This document shows, one piece after another, positions 44,104-52,588 of a stretch of DNA of 64,000 bases. The notes beneath the pieces are model-generated. The model was not told the DNA's origin and searched no databases. It was given only the letters and a program-made list of their open reading frames with translations. The position numbers and the translations under genes are program-made. Origin of the DNA: an uncultured Prevotella sp. (GTDB lineage: Bacteria; Bacteroidota; Bacteroidia; Bacteroidales; Bacteroidaceae); NCBI GenBank assembly GCA_905233425.1, contig CAJOEC010000018.1, forward strand, positions 1 through 64,000, written 5' to 3'. The number at the start of each line of letters is the position of its first letter. Within the stretch, counting starts at the first letter, position 1.

Positions 44104-46363
44104 TGTTGTTTTGTTTTGAATTAGAAATGTTAGTATTGGAAAACTTAAGTTTCTTTCCTTTCGACAAGCGCACGGTAAGGGTACCGTAGACGGTGCGGCC
44201 CGGCGTGGTGGTTCCGAGGTGCAGACCGTGGTAGGTGCGGTCGCAGTAATTGAAGATGTTGTCCACGCCGGCCTCGACGCCGAACAGCAGACCCTCCCCC
44301 TGCCCCTCCCTGCGAGGGAGGGGAGTAGTTACCTTAAAGTCATAGTGGGCAGTCAAACGCCATATCTGGTAGCCCTTGCCATCGCCGTTAATCTGGTAGT
44401 ACCTTTTGCTGGAACAGCGACCGTAAAGTCCCACTCCCCAACTGGAAGGCTGGAACATTCTACTCCCCTCCCTTGCAGGGAGGGGATGGGGGAGGGTCTT
44501 TGTCCACGTTGCGAACCAGCTGCCCTTGTGGTGGGCGGTGCCATCGATGATGACATCCACCAGTCGGTCGTGAGTGGTGTCGTATTTCTTCGCGTCGGTG
44601 TCCAAATAGCTGTAGCTGCCGCCGAACATCCACTCGCGGCCGAGGCGGTAGCGCAGGCTCACGTCGATGCCCTTTGTCTCTGCCGTCTCCATGTTCTGAT
44701 ACTGCCGGGTCTTCCTCGGATCGTATTTTACGATATACTCCGCCGGAGCCTGGGTGTTGGGGATGGTGACGAGGGCTATCATGTTGTCAAGCTTGTTCAG
44801 GTAGCCGGTGACGGTGACGTTCAGCCCCTTCCAGTTCCACTCACCGCTTAGGGCATAGTAGTTCGAGGTCTGGGGCTTCAGGGACTCGTTGCCAAGGTAG
44901 AGGTAGGTGGCGTTCATATACTTGACATAGCGGTACTGCTGTTCCTTCGGCGTGGGGGTCTTGAAGCCCTGGCTCCACGTGGCGCGCAGACGGAAGTCGC
45001 TGCCGAGGGCGAGCATGGCCGATACCTTCGGCGTGAGGCGGTAGCCGAACTGGCCGTTGTGGTTCAGGCGCAGGCCGGGGGTCAGATAGATGGCGGCAAT
45101 ACCGCCGTGTATCGGACAGCGCCACTCGTCCTGCAGGTAGAGGGCCTCGGTGTGGTCGGTGGCCTTGCCGCCGTCCACGCGCATCGGGGCTTTCAGGTAG
45201 TCATGACGCCACTCGAGGCCGCCACTCAGGCGGTTGTCGCCGGGCAAGGAGAACACGCCCTTCAGGTGGGCCATGGTGCGGCGCTGGTCGCTCTGCAGCT
45301 CCTCGTCGTCGGGGAAGTAGGGATAGTATGGCGTGAAATTGCCCTTGGGGTCGTAGCCGTCGGTGAGCGTGATGGCCGTATAATAATAATAGTACGCGTG
45401 ACGGTCCCAGTTCACGTCGAGGGTGATGGCATTTCTATCTCCTCTCTCCTCTCTCCTCTCTCCTCTCTTCTCTCTTCTCTTTCCTCCAAAAGTCCACCGG
45501 CCCCCAGCGGCGAGGCTCTGGTTACGGTACTCCATGTCGTAGGTCTTCACGTCAACAGCCGCGTACTTGCCGCTCGGACGGTAGATGCGCTTCCAGTAGG
45601 TGCTGCCTTCGGCGTAGAGCTCCAGGTTCTTCAGCGGCTCGTAGGTCAGTCGCTCCGACACCTGCCAGTTGGTGTGGCGGTTCACGGTCATGTTCCTTGA
45701 GTCGGTTATCAGCTTCTCCGTCTGGTGCGGGTCCTCGGTGGCGGTGTTCTGCCATCCGTCGCTGTGCTGCAGGTGGAAGTTGGTGTAGCTCTTCACCCGC
45801 CCTATGGCCAGTCCGAGGCCGTTGTGCTGGCGCAGGTCGCCATACGAGCCACCACGGGTGCTGTTCTCGAAAAGGAACCCCTCGTTGTGCTTCTTCGTGA
45901 TGATATTGATGACGCCGGCGATGGCATCGCTGCCATAGAGAGCCGAGGCCGCTCCCTTCACAATCTCGATCTTCTCAATGTTCTGCGGGTCGATGAGTGA
46001 GAGGTCGTTCTGCCCGCCCACGTCGCCGTGGATGCGCTTGCCGTCGATGAGCACGAGGATATAGTCGTTGCCGAGGCCGTTGAGCTGCATCTGACTGCCC
46101 ATGTCGTCCTCGCTGAAGGCAAACGACGATGTCAGCCCCGCGAGAATGTCCTCTATCGAGCGCCCCCCGTAGTTCTTCAGCATCCGCGAGGTGATGACCT
46201 CCGTCTGCACGGGAGCGTCCTTCAGCAGATGCTGTGTGCCGGTGCCGGTCACCACCACCTCCTGCAAGCTGTCCTGACGCCACACGCCATCAGTCTGGGC
46301 CATCAACGCAGGACTAAGACACAATAATGTCAGCACAAAGAAAAGCGTCAGCAAATTCTTCAC
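44090..46363 (-). CDS. TonB-dependent receptor, BtuB-like, under B12 riboswitch
   Basis: 757 residues with a signal peptide (LTLFFVLTLLCLSPALMA). Plug domain: LQEVVVTGTGTQHLLKDAPVQTEVI, GRSIEDILAGL, IEIVKGAASALYGSDAIAGVINI; the barrel ends with YGTLTVRLSKGKKLKFSN. The cobalamin riboswitch immediately upstream makes corrinoid uptake the best assignment. Three in-frame low-complexity insertions are evident: GGKRREKRGERREERGDRN (purine repeat) and two Pro/Arg-rich ones, LPHPLPAREGSRM and PLPRREGQGEG, each from a CCCCTCCC-GGGAGGGG palindrome. Confidence 0.9.
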   Translation of the reverse strand: MKNLLTLFFVLTLLCLSPALMAQTDGVWRQDSLQEVVVTGTGTQHLLKDAPVQTEVITSRMLKNYGGRSIEDILAGLTSSFAFSEDDMGSQMQLNGLGNDYILVLIDGKRIHGDVGGQNDLSLIDPQNIEKIEIVKGAASALYGSDAIAGVINIITKKHNEGFLFENSTRGGSYGDLRQHNGLGLAIGRVKSYTNFHLQHSDGWQNTATEDPHQTEKLITDSRNMTVNRHTNWQVSERLTYEPLKNLELYAEGSTYWKRIYRPSGKYAAVDVKTYDMEYRNQSLAAGGRWTFGGKRREKRGERREERGDRNAITLDVNWDRHAYYYYYTAITLTDGYDPKGNFTPYYPYFPDDEELQSDQRRTMAHLKGVFSLPGDNRLSGGLEWRHDYLKAPMRVDGGKATDHTEALYLQDEWRCPIHGGIAAIYLTPGLRLNHNGQFGYRLTPKVSAMLALGSDFRLRATWSQGFKTPTPKEQQYRYVKYMNATYLYLGNESLKPQTSNYYALSGEWNWKGLNVTVTGYLNKLDNMIALVTIPNTQAPAEYIVKYDPRKTRQYQNMETAETKGIDVSLRYRLGREWMFGGSYSYLDTDAKKYDTTHDRLVDVIIDGTAHHKGSWFATWTKTLPHPLPAREGSRMFQPSSWGVGLYGRCSSKRYYQINGDGKGYQIWRLTAHYDFKVTTPLPRREGQGEGLLFGVEAGVDNIFNYCDRTYHGLHLGTTTPGRTVYGTLTVRLSKGKKLKFSNTNISNSKQNNNEED
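44291..44333 (-). repeat. CCCCTCCC/GGGAGGGG palindromic repeat in TonB gene (copy 1)
   Basis: Reverse complement is nearly identical to the copy in era, starting GGTAACTACTCCCCTCCCTC. It encodes PLPRREGQGEG in the barrel. Confidence 0.85.
44461..44499 (+). repeat. CCCCTCCC/GGGAGGGG palindromic repeat in TonB gene (copy 2)
   Basis: TACTCCCCTCCCTTGCAGGG continues to AGGGGATGGGGGAGGGTCT. It is inverted relative to copy 1 and encodes PHPLPAREGSRM. Confidence 0.85.
45437..45480 (-). repeat. GGAGAGA/AGAGAAG purine tract in TonB gene
   Basis: On the coding strand, repeated AGAGAGGAG and AGAGAAG words encode a basic run (KRREKRGERREERGD) in an extracellular-loop position. Confidence 0.75.
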
Positions 46364-46424
46364 TTTTCACTCACTTTTAAAAATCTTTTCCGCTCCGCAT
46401 ATCCCTGTGCGTGCGTACTATTGT

Positions 46425-46645
46425 ATTATAATGGCAGGTCTTCTGACTTTCCCCAGTCTGCTTTACCTTCCCGAAGTCCCCTCCTTTCTCCCCGCCCCTT
46501 TAAGGGGAGGGGCTGGGGGTGGGGTGTTCAGTGGCGTTATACAAGCAGGCCCTTTCATCACGGGGGATTACAGCTGCAGGTACAGTCGCGGACTCTCACC
46601 GCGTTCCCTTGCGTCGGGCGACCGTCTGCCGTCCGATTGCCATTT
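46425..46645 (-). promoter_or_regulatory. cobalamin riboswitch
   Basis: The reverse strand carries the conserved pieces in order: GGGAACGCGGTGAGAGTCC, GCGACTGTACCTGCAGCTGT, AATCCCC, GCCACTG, then GGGAAGGTAAAGCAGACTGGG and the B12 box AAAGTCAGAAGACCTGCC. It precedes the first TonB receptor by about 60 bases and should shut the operon off when cobalamin is plentiful. A G/C-rich palindromic repeat (about 46,477-46,525) is inserted after the GCCACTG motif. Confidence 0.93.
46477..46525. repeat. variant CCCCTCCC/GGGAGGGG repeat inside the riboswitch
   Basis: Contains CCGCCCCTTTAAGGGGAGGG and GGCTGGGGGTGGGG. It occupies a peripheral stem where riboswitches vary in length, so function may be kept. 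Confidence 0.7.
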
Positions 46646-46652
46646 TCGGGTG

Positions 46653-46660
46653 CAAAATTA
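46653..46660 (-). promoter_or_regulatory. Bacteroidota -7 promoter element for the B12 operon
   Basis: Minus strand TAATTTTG with a TTTTTTTGG block about 20 bases upstream. Transcription would begin at the edge of the riboswitch. Confidence 0.6.
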
Positions 46661-46800
46661 CAAAGAATTGTGCTAACTACCAAAAAAAGGAACAAAAAAT
46701 TGATTTTTCTTCTTGCTACGGTCAGTTTATTTTCGTAACTTTGTAAGTATTCTCAGCTTTTCTTTGTATAAAGGCAGTCTGGGGGATTGAGAGAAAATGT

Positions 46801-46818
46801 GGTTACGATTTGGCAACC
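46801..46818 (+). other. left 18-bp direct repeat, candidate attachment site
   Basis: GGTTACGATTTGGCAACC, identical and in the same orientation to 60,070-60,087. It lies between the B12 operon promoter and the A+T-rich cargo. The sequence is itself partly palindromic (GGTT...AACC), as tyrosine-recombinase core sites often are. Confidence 0.65.
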
Positions 46819-46854
46819 GTACTCAATTCCACATTCTGCTATGAAATGCATTCA

Positions 46855-46912
46855 ATGAACACCCGATGCTGAGCCACCAGCCGTACTATGGTTCATCATC
46901 GGGTGCAAAGGT
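46855..46912 (-). promoter_or_regulatory. outward-facing promoter element with adjacent hairpin
   Basis: The minus strand has TACCTTTG at 46,905-46,912. ACCCGATG (46,861-46,868) and CATCGGGT (46,897-46,904) could pair just downstream. No protein start follows; it may be the relic of a promoter that once drove a gene like the one at 58,024. Confidence 0.4.
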
Positions 46913-46960
46913 AATCATTTCTTTCGAAAAAGCCAAATCTATTCTCCTCTTTTTCTTCTG

Positions 46961-47043
46961 AGCTTGCTCTTCGCTCACCAAGCAGATTGCGGCATCTATT
47001 GTGGCACCTGCCAGAAAAGTGCGTATTAGGCTACGTCCCTCTA
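46961..47043 (-). repeat. left copy of diverged inverted repeat bracketing the island cargo
   Basis: The reverse complement resembles 57,824-57,904 over about 80 bases, including a perfect 23-base match (47,012-47,034 against 57,835-57,857) and a shared end GAGCAAGCTC. Confidence 0.75.
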
Positions 47044-47065
47044 CCGTAATGACATGTCGATTATC

Positions 47066-47787
47066 TCACTCTATTACTATCCAATTACCGTGACCTGTAG
47101 ATCCATCACGGTCGATGAATCTCAATGATTTAAGTTTATTGATATGCTTTTGGACTGCTGTCACAGATATTCCGATTCTATTTGCAATCTCACCTCTTGT
47201 GATATAATTATCTGCATATATCATCTTATATATGTTAGCAGCAGTTTCAGATAACCCTTTAGACAACTCTTTAGATAACCTTATAGACAACCCTTTAGGC
47301 AACTCTATGGATAACTCATTAGACAACTCGGTCGTGCTTGACTTAACCGATGGCACAGGCAGTACAAGTTCCACCTCGTCAACATCCAATTTATTCATCA
47401 GCTGAGGCTCACCCCAATTCGTTTCTTTCCACGCTGCGATAATCTTTGAATCTTTGGATTACGAGCCTTTGAGTTACCGCCTCGATAGATGGTCTCAACG
47501 GGCAACTTCAGCAAGCCTGGATTACGGAAGCATAGACGGTCATCATGCTTCTCTATCCTCAGAATACCAGCATCCATCATCAGGTCACAGTGGATAATCG
47601 AGTTCGTAAAGGCTTCACGCACAGCTTTGTGCTGTGGTGTGTCATCCACTCGCTGCAGGATTTCCATGAGGAACGGTCTCGGCAAGTCGAAAGTCATTTT
47701 TGGCAATACGATGCTGCTGTCCAATTCCGCTTTCACATTCATTTCCTGTTGGTACGTCACATTCATCGGAAAAAATGGATTCATCAC
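47066..47787 (-). pseudogene. remnant of AlbA_2/ATP-binding transcriptional regulator, 5'-truncated and frameshifted
   Basis: Two adjacent frames read as one damaged gene. The first (to 47,398) has PFLMEILQRVDDTPQHKAVREAFTNSIIHCD and RNPGLLKLPVETIYRGGNSKARNPKI, the C-terminal ATP-binding part of the AlbA_2 (Schlafen-like, RecG-related) regulator family. The second continues with a winged HTH: ITRGEIANRIGISVTAVQKHINKLKSL. In the right frame the junction would read KIIAAWKETNWGEPQL, so a single frameshift near 47,440 joins them. The N-terminal AlbA_2 domain is absent. A low-complexity segment (LSNELSIELPKGLSIRLSKELS) precedes the HTH. Confidence 0.7.
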
Positions 47788-47860
47788 ACATCTCTGCGTC
47801 GCACCTTTTTCTTCCTTCAGAGTTCATCTTCCTACTTCTTTTGACCTCATCCTTCAGTCC

Positions 47861-49852
47861 TCAGACTTTTTCATATATCTTCATCAATTCCACATTCAAT
47901 TCCACATCTGGCGTAAAACTCATAAGAACCGGCTTATTCACGCCTATCTGCTTAAGATGCTGAACGACCCCCTTACGCAGTTTTTTGCAACGGTCCCAGT
48001 AATCCATAATCCCGACACTTCCTCCATATCTTGATACGCGCTGCCATATCCGATATTCAGAATTACTTCCCTTCAGAGCCTCATGTATATGATAAAAGGA
48101 ATTTGTCAGGAATGGTAAAGCATACTTGTCCTGCCACTTCATCGCCAGTTCAAACTCAAATAGATAATAATCAATACTCTTTTTGCCGTTATCATTTACG
48201 ACCAGCCAACTCCATAGTTCTTGGTCCGACAAATAGATTCTCCTGTCATTGGGATCTATATCGTTAACTATATAGTCTGCCATACAGGAACTTACGGTCT
48301 GATTATCACCAAGCCATTTCAAAAGTTCTGTGACATTCCTAATTGCCCGCTCATATAGTTTTGACAACACGGCTCCACCCTCTGCATTATTCATCCTTCT
48401 GTATATCTGTTGATATGCATCCGGGACGCGGCTGAATAATTCATCAGAAAAATAGTCAGGCACTTCAATATTCAGATCTAAGATGCGGCTTAGCAATTCT
48501 GACCAATGCTCATATTTCTCATATCCAGCAAACCTTAAACAGAAAAAGACATCTCGAAACTGCTTTCCGTTTAATCCTAACCATTTCGTAGAGAGTAGAT
48601 ATTCCAGATTCAGCAATACAAATCCTTGTAACTTGTTCCATACACTTTCATCAAATGAAGACAATTCTTCACTACTTAATACGCTAAAGCAATCACTTAC
48701 TATATATTTTCCAGTCTCATTCAAATCCTCAACAGTAGTAAGTCGTATGATTAGTCTTATGTAGGAACTTCTGTCTTCTTCAATAAGTTCGCGAAGCCGT
48801 GCCGGTAAATTGATATGCTGCCCTATAAACGCTGTGGGCGTCCCTTCTATGGTAGAAAGTTCATACAATAATTCATCTTCTTTGCAATATAGGGCAACTA
48901 TTCTCTTGGCCAGGAAATTCTGCTTGAGCAAATCTCCTTCATTTGGCTTAGGGAATGCAGATACCAGCAACTTAATGACCTCTGAATAATCACCCGTCTG
49001 CTCATTTCGGCTCGCCCCTTGGTAAAGTGCATCAAGCAGTCGTCCTAAGGCGAAATACCTTACAATGTCATCACCGACATCTTTGCCGAATATTCTGACA
49101 AGCACTGCTACGTCATGCCTGTCTTCATTAAAGGCTTTTGCAAAGAATATCATACCTTCGTTGAACTCATCGCGCTGAAGTTTGTCTTTCCATGGAGGTA
49201 AAAGAAGCGACATGGAATTATTGTCCGTCACGAACTGCATCGACAGGTACTTCTTGTCAAGTTTCCTCAATGATGCTCCGCCACTGCTCAAAGAAACATG
49301 AGAGAGCATGGCAGGAGTAAGATATTGTAGCAAACTCAGACAAATCTGCTGATACCATAATGTATTCAGCTCTACTTTAAAGTCGAATGGTTTGGCATTA
49401 TTTGCAAGCGAAGACAAAATAAACATCAGGCTGACTTCTTCAAGATGTTGGCCTTCCCAATGACCACTAAATGTTTCTGTCGTGTCTATCTCTATCGGTT
49501 TATTATACGCACCATACGCATCTTTCTCGGGTCGATGGAAATATGGTATCAGCATCCTGAAGTCAAACCGGTTATCTAAGTCTGAGAGATTTAGAAGTAG
49601 GGAGTGTGTCCACACACAACCGGGGCGCTCCATCTCATAGGCATACCACGACTTGGCCACAACATAATAGTTGCTGTCTGGCAACGGATAAGTCGTAATA
49701 TAGCTGTGATCCTGATTATGAGGATCGCGATAACCCGACCAATCGCTCATAGCAGACATACAGGCTGCATCCTGTGCAGAATTTAGCATCAAGGAACCTG
49801 CAAGCAACCCATGCCCGTCCTGATAGCCATGCAATAATTGTTCTACTCTCAT
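47861..49852 (-). CDS. GTPase-associated protein 1 (GAP1)-like component of a conflict system
   Basis: 663 residues. The N-terminus VEQLLHGYQDGHGLLAGSLML is the diagnostic GAP1-N pattern, followed by aromatic-rich YYVVAKSWYAYEMERPGCVWTHSLLL and a region ending FRMLIPYFHRP. The remaining 450 residues are mostly helical and lack known catalytic motifs (SHVSLSSGG, SLLLPPWKDKLQRDEF). GAP1 proteins were predicted by comparative genomics to work with paired GTPases in NTP-dependent conflict systems, possibly as an adaptor or sensor. It is the last gene of the five-gene operon and overlaps the GTPase gene by four bases. Confidence 0.78.
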   Translation of the reverse strand: MRVEQLLHGYQDGHGLLAGSLMLNSAQDAACMSAMSDWSGYRDPHNQDHSYITTYPLPDSNYYVVAKSWYAYEMERPGCVWTHSLLLNLSDLDNRFDFRMLIPYFHRPEKDAYGAYNKPIEIDTTETFSGHWEGQHLEEVSLMFILSSLANNAKPFDFKVELNTLWYQQICLSLLQYLTPAMLSHVSLSSGGASLRKLDKKYLSMQFVTDNNSMSLLLPPWKDKLQRDEFNEGMIFFAKAFNEDRHDVAVLVRIFGKDVGDDIVRYFALGRLLDALYQGASRNEQTGDYSEVIKLLVSAFPKPNEGDLLKQNFLAKRIVALYCKEDELLYELSTIEGTPTAFIGQHINLPARLRELIEEDRSSYIRLIIRLTTVEDLNETGKYIVSDCFSVLSSEELSSFDESVWNKLQGFVLLNLEYLLSTKWLGLNGKQFRDVFFCLRFAGYEKYEHWSELLSRILDLNIEVPDYFSDELFSRVPDAYQQIYRRMNNAEGGAVLSKLYERAIRNVTELLKWLGDNQTVSSCMADYIVNDIDPNDRRIYLSDQELWSWLVVNDNGKKSIDYYLFEFELAMKWQDKYALPFLTNSFYHIHEALKGSNSEYRIWQRVSRYGGSVGIMDYWDRCKKLRKGVVQHLKQIGVNKPVLMSFTPDVELNVELMKIYEKV

Positions 49853-50766
49853 CCTTCTTTCAAGAATCCTGCTATTGGGAGTGTAATATCATAGCTCTTA
49901 GAGATACCGTCATAGACAAATGCACGCTGACAGTCTCGTGTCAGTTTCTGAAGTCGTTTCTTACACTTTTCTGTGACGCGCTTTTTCTCATTGTCTCCGT
50001 CTCCTGTTTTTTCGTACTCGTATTCTTCTCCCTGTCCGCTCAATCCAAAGTACTTGACATCATCGAAATGATAGGAGATAAAATGATAAAGTGCTGGGGA
50101 TTTCTCCTTAAGATATTCTTCAGGATCCTTCGCTTTCCCGCCATTTTCTTTAATGATTCTGTCCCATGCTGTTAGGCAGATTACTATTTTCTTGAACCTA
50201 TAGTTCTCAAATAGATATCGAAGTATCAATATATTCTGCGCAGCAGGTGTAATGTTCTTCGGGTCAAGTTCCAGAATAGGAGGTAATTCATCCGTTTGGT
50301 TTTCCTCTATTGATGTCTCTGCAGCATCTGTTGCTTCTTCATCATCTTCAAAATCATCGGCATATATTCCTGCTCTGACATCACTGATAAGGAACAGAAG
50401 ATGATTGGCCTTTAAACACCAGTCATCAAATTCTGAGGGTTGATTCTCTGTGATGATTTGCCGAATGGACTCTCCTCTGAAATCTGGGACTTCAATAGAT
50501 ATTTCATCATCGCTACCTTTAGGGCACATCAGGAAGCTGATATTCTCTGGTGCGTCATTAGAGGTACGGTCCATATCTTCCACATTATGCCATTTCCTGC
50601 TCAAACCTTCCAACAAGGAGGTATTCTCTGGAATATTTTCATTGGAGGCCCTCAATGCTAATTCTATCTTCCCTGAAGCATTCTGGGTTACATACCATAA
50701 GGCTCCAAGATATGTTGACTTTCCCGAATCGGGCAATCCTGCTATCAGACAATTCAATTTTTCCAT
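49849..50766 (-). CDS. DO-GTPase1-like GTPase of a conflict system
   Basis: 305 residues. P-loop GLPDSGKST at residues 10-18, a Walker-B/G3-like EVPDFRGES near residue 95, LLFLISDVRAG, and ICLTAWD near residue 205 in place of the usual NKxD. Residues 130-165 are an acidic disordered insert. This pattern fits the double-GTPase class DO-GTPase1. It should act with the second GTPase encoded two bases upstream and with the GAP1 protein overlapping downstream. GTP hydrolysis may license or restrain the effector; this is inference. Confidence 0.75.
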   Translation of the reverse strand: MEKLNCLIAGLPDSGKSTYLGALWYVTQNASGKIELALRASNENIPENTSLLEGLSRKWHNVEDMDRTSNDAPENISFLMCPKGSDDEISIEVPDFRGESIRQIITENQPSEFDDWCLKANHLLFLISDVRAGIYADDFEDDEEATDAAETSIEENQTDELPPILELDPKNITPAAQNILILRYLFENYRFKKIVICLTAWDRIIKENGGKAKDPEEYLKEKSPALYHFISYHFDDVKYFGLSGQGEEYEYEKTGDGDNEKKRVTEKCKKRLQKLTRDCQRAFVYDGISKSYDITLPIAGFLKEG

Positions 50767-50768
50767 AA

Positions 50769-51674
50769 TCAGATATTTGATAATTCTGTATTTACCCAGT
50801 CGATATGCGCTGCATCTTCCTCGCTGTTATGTTTGGGTTCTGCACAACAATCCAGCAAATAAACAAAGAACTGATTCAATTTATCATTATCTGTCACTTT
50901 AAGTGAACACAACTCAAATTCTTTGTTGACAGGTGTCACGTTTTTGATTAACGAGAGAATTTCAGATTTATTGGTCGCATAGTCAGGATTATCTTTCGCT
51001 TGGTCTATCTTGTTAAATACTACATCTATGCGTTTGTCATCGCCAAATGCACCATATTTGTTCATTCGAATCATAAGGGGGCGTAAGTCTGTCTGTACGT
51101 CAAAAAAACCGTCAGAGGCTATTTTCTTGGCATCTAGGAAAAAGAGTATATGTTTTGCATATCGAAGGGATTTGTCCTCTTCAATCACTTTCTCGAACTT
51201 GGCATACTCCCTGTATTTCTCGCCAGAACGGTCAGATAGTACAATCTTTATGAGCTGACCGTTTTCTTCATTCTCAAACAAAAGACTTAGGAAATAATCT
51301 GCATATACTGGCGTACGGTCTATACGTTTTTTGGTCTCATGTTCAAGTTTCCTGATTTGTGATCTACGTTCAAATCCTGTAATAGTATCAGAATCAACAA
51401 AACGGAACTTCCCTATTTTCCCGATGGTAAGCACGGCATGGTAGAGCGATGCCACAAAGGTTGACTTTCCGTATTTTGGGAAACCAACAATTACTACGAC
51501 ATGAGGCACAACATCATCTATGACATCATTTACATTGTCGTCGTTCAGGGCATCGCCATAATAATGTCTTTCCGACGACTTTTCTTCCTTATAGTCAGCT
51601 ATAGACTTGCCTGAGTTATCTGGCTTGGCTGTTGAAGAATCAATTATCTCTCCGACTATCCTATTTTCACTCAT
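50769..51674 (-). CDS. DO-GTPase2-like GTPase of a conflict system
   Basis: 301 residues. After a 55-residue acidic, disordered N-terminus comes VVVIVGFPKYGKSTFVASLY (P-loop 64-71), a G3-like VLSDRSGEKYREY, ILFFLDAKKI and a true FNKIDQ G4 motif. The order and wording match the DO-GTPase2 class. It is separated by two bases from the DO-GTPase1 gene and overlaps the upstream helical-protein gene by eight bases, so the products are almost certainly made together. Confidence 0.77.
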   Translation of the reverse strand: MSENRIVGEIIDSSTAKPDNSGKSIADYKEEKSSERHYYGDALNDDNVNDVIDDVVPHVVVIVGFPKYGKSTFVASLYHAVLTIGKIGKFRFVDSDTITGFERRSQIRKLEHETKKRIDRTPVYADYFLSLLFENEENGQLIKIVLSDRSGEKYREYAKFEKVIEEDKSLRYAKHILFFLDAKKIASDGFFDVQTDLRPLMIRMNKYGAFGDDKRIDVVFNKIDQAKDNPDYATNKSEILSLIKNVTPVNKEFELCSLKVTDNDKLNQFFVYLLDCCAEPKHNSEEDAAHIDWVNTELSNI

Positions 51675-52581
51675 AATGCTTCTCTAATAAAAGTTCATAA
51701 TAAAGGTAAAGGGCAAACTCTTTTGCCGATAGTTGTTTGTCCATAAAGCCTGATGACCTTAGATTATCTTGGCTGTTCGACATTACCCTCAGCAACACCG
51801 AGGAGTCATCAAGGCATGCATATTCATCAACGACGGATGATACTTTTTCGACTATTTGTCGTATGGTTATTTTGTTAGGCTTTGCTTGTTTTGTAATCTG
51901 CCGTATCTGAGAGAGGCTTTGCTCGTTATGCAGTTCCCATGGCATGGAATCAACTAAATCTTTCAGCATCTTGTAAATCCGTGCATATAAATTATCCGCT
52001 TCTGGAAGGTCTAGCAATTGGTTCTGAATCCGATAGTACCAAGCGTCCCGGACTATATTCTTCATCATGTCTTGACTTTCCTTTTTGGAAAGGTCAAGGG
52101 TGGTATATTTATCATGGAAGAGTCCTTTCATGAAGCTTTTATCGTCCACCGTTTCTATCTTACTCTTGGATTTCAATAATGCGTCGGTATAGTCAACAAC
52201 GTAAATAAAGAATTCTGGATAAGGCACTCGTTCAAACTCTCCAACACATAGTGCCAAGCAGTTCCTGATGGCGAGATACGGCCAGATGTCTCCTTCGTTG
52301 GTTATCATGCGATGTACTATATACACCGTCAAGGGTCTCATGACGCACTTGGGTAGATGAATCGATGTTTTATATTCGGCCTGGTATTTTCCCTCTATCG
52401 TCTCTTTTAAATCAAGGTCGGACTCGTTCATCAGAACGGAGTTTATATACCGTGACGCCATCTCTGATGCATCAAGTTCATCCGAGTATTTCTGGCAAAT
52501 CTGCTCAAGCCTGTTTAGAATTTCATCCTCGAATGGCACGACCAGATTGTCAGTCAGCATGTCCTTAAGATTCATTTCCAT
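51667..52581 (-). CDS. helical protein of the GTPase conflict system (GASH-like)
   Basis: 304 residues, nearly all predicted helix, with no catalytic motif: FEDEILNRLEQICQKYSDELDASEMASRYI, MRPLTVYIVHRMI, LAIRNCLALCVGEFERVPYPEFFIYVVDY. Position between the GTPases and the phosphoesterase, size and helical character fit the GTPase-associated system helical domain described for such operons, but I cannot confirm homology by eye. It may bridge the GTPases to the effector. Confidence 0.55.
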   Translation of the reverse strand: MEMNLKDMLTDNLVVPFEDEILNRLEQICQKYSDELDASEMASRYINSVLMNESDLDLKETIEGKYQAEYKTSIHLPKCVMRPLTVYIVHRMITNEGDIWPYLAIRNCLALCVGEFERVPYPEFFIYVVDYTDALLKSKSKIETVDDKSFMKGLFHDKYTTLDLSKKESQDMMKNIVRDAWYYRIQNQLLDLPEADNLYARIYKMLKDLVDSMPWELHNEQSLSQIRQITKQAKPNKITIRQIVEKVSSVVDEYACLDDSSVLLRVMSNSQDNLRSSGFMDKQLSAKEFALYLYYELLLEKHYE

Positions 52582-52588
52582 ATCAGTT

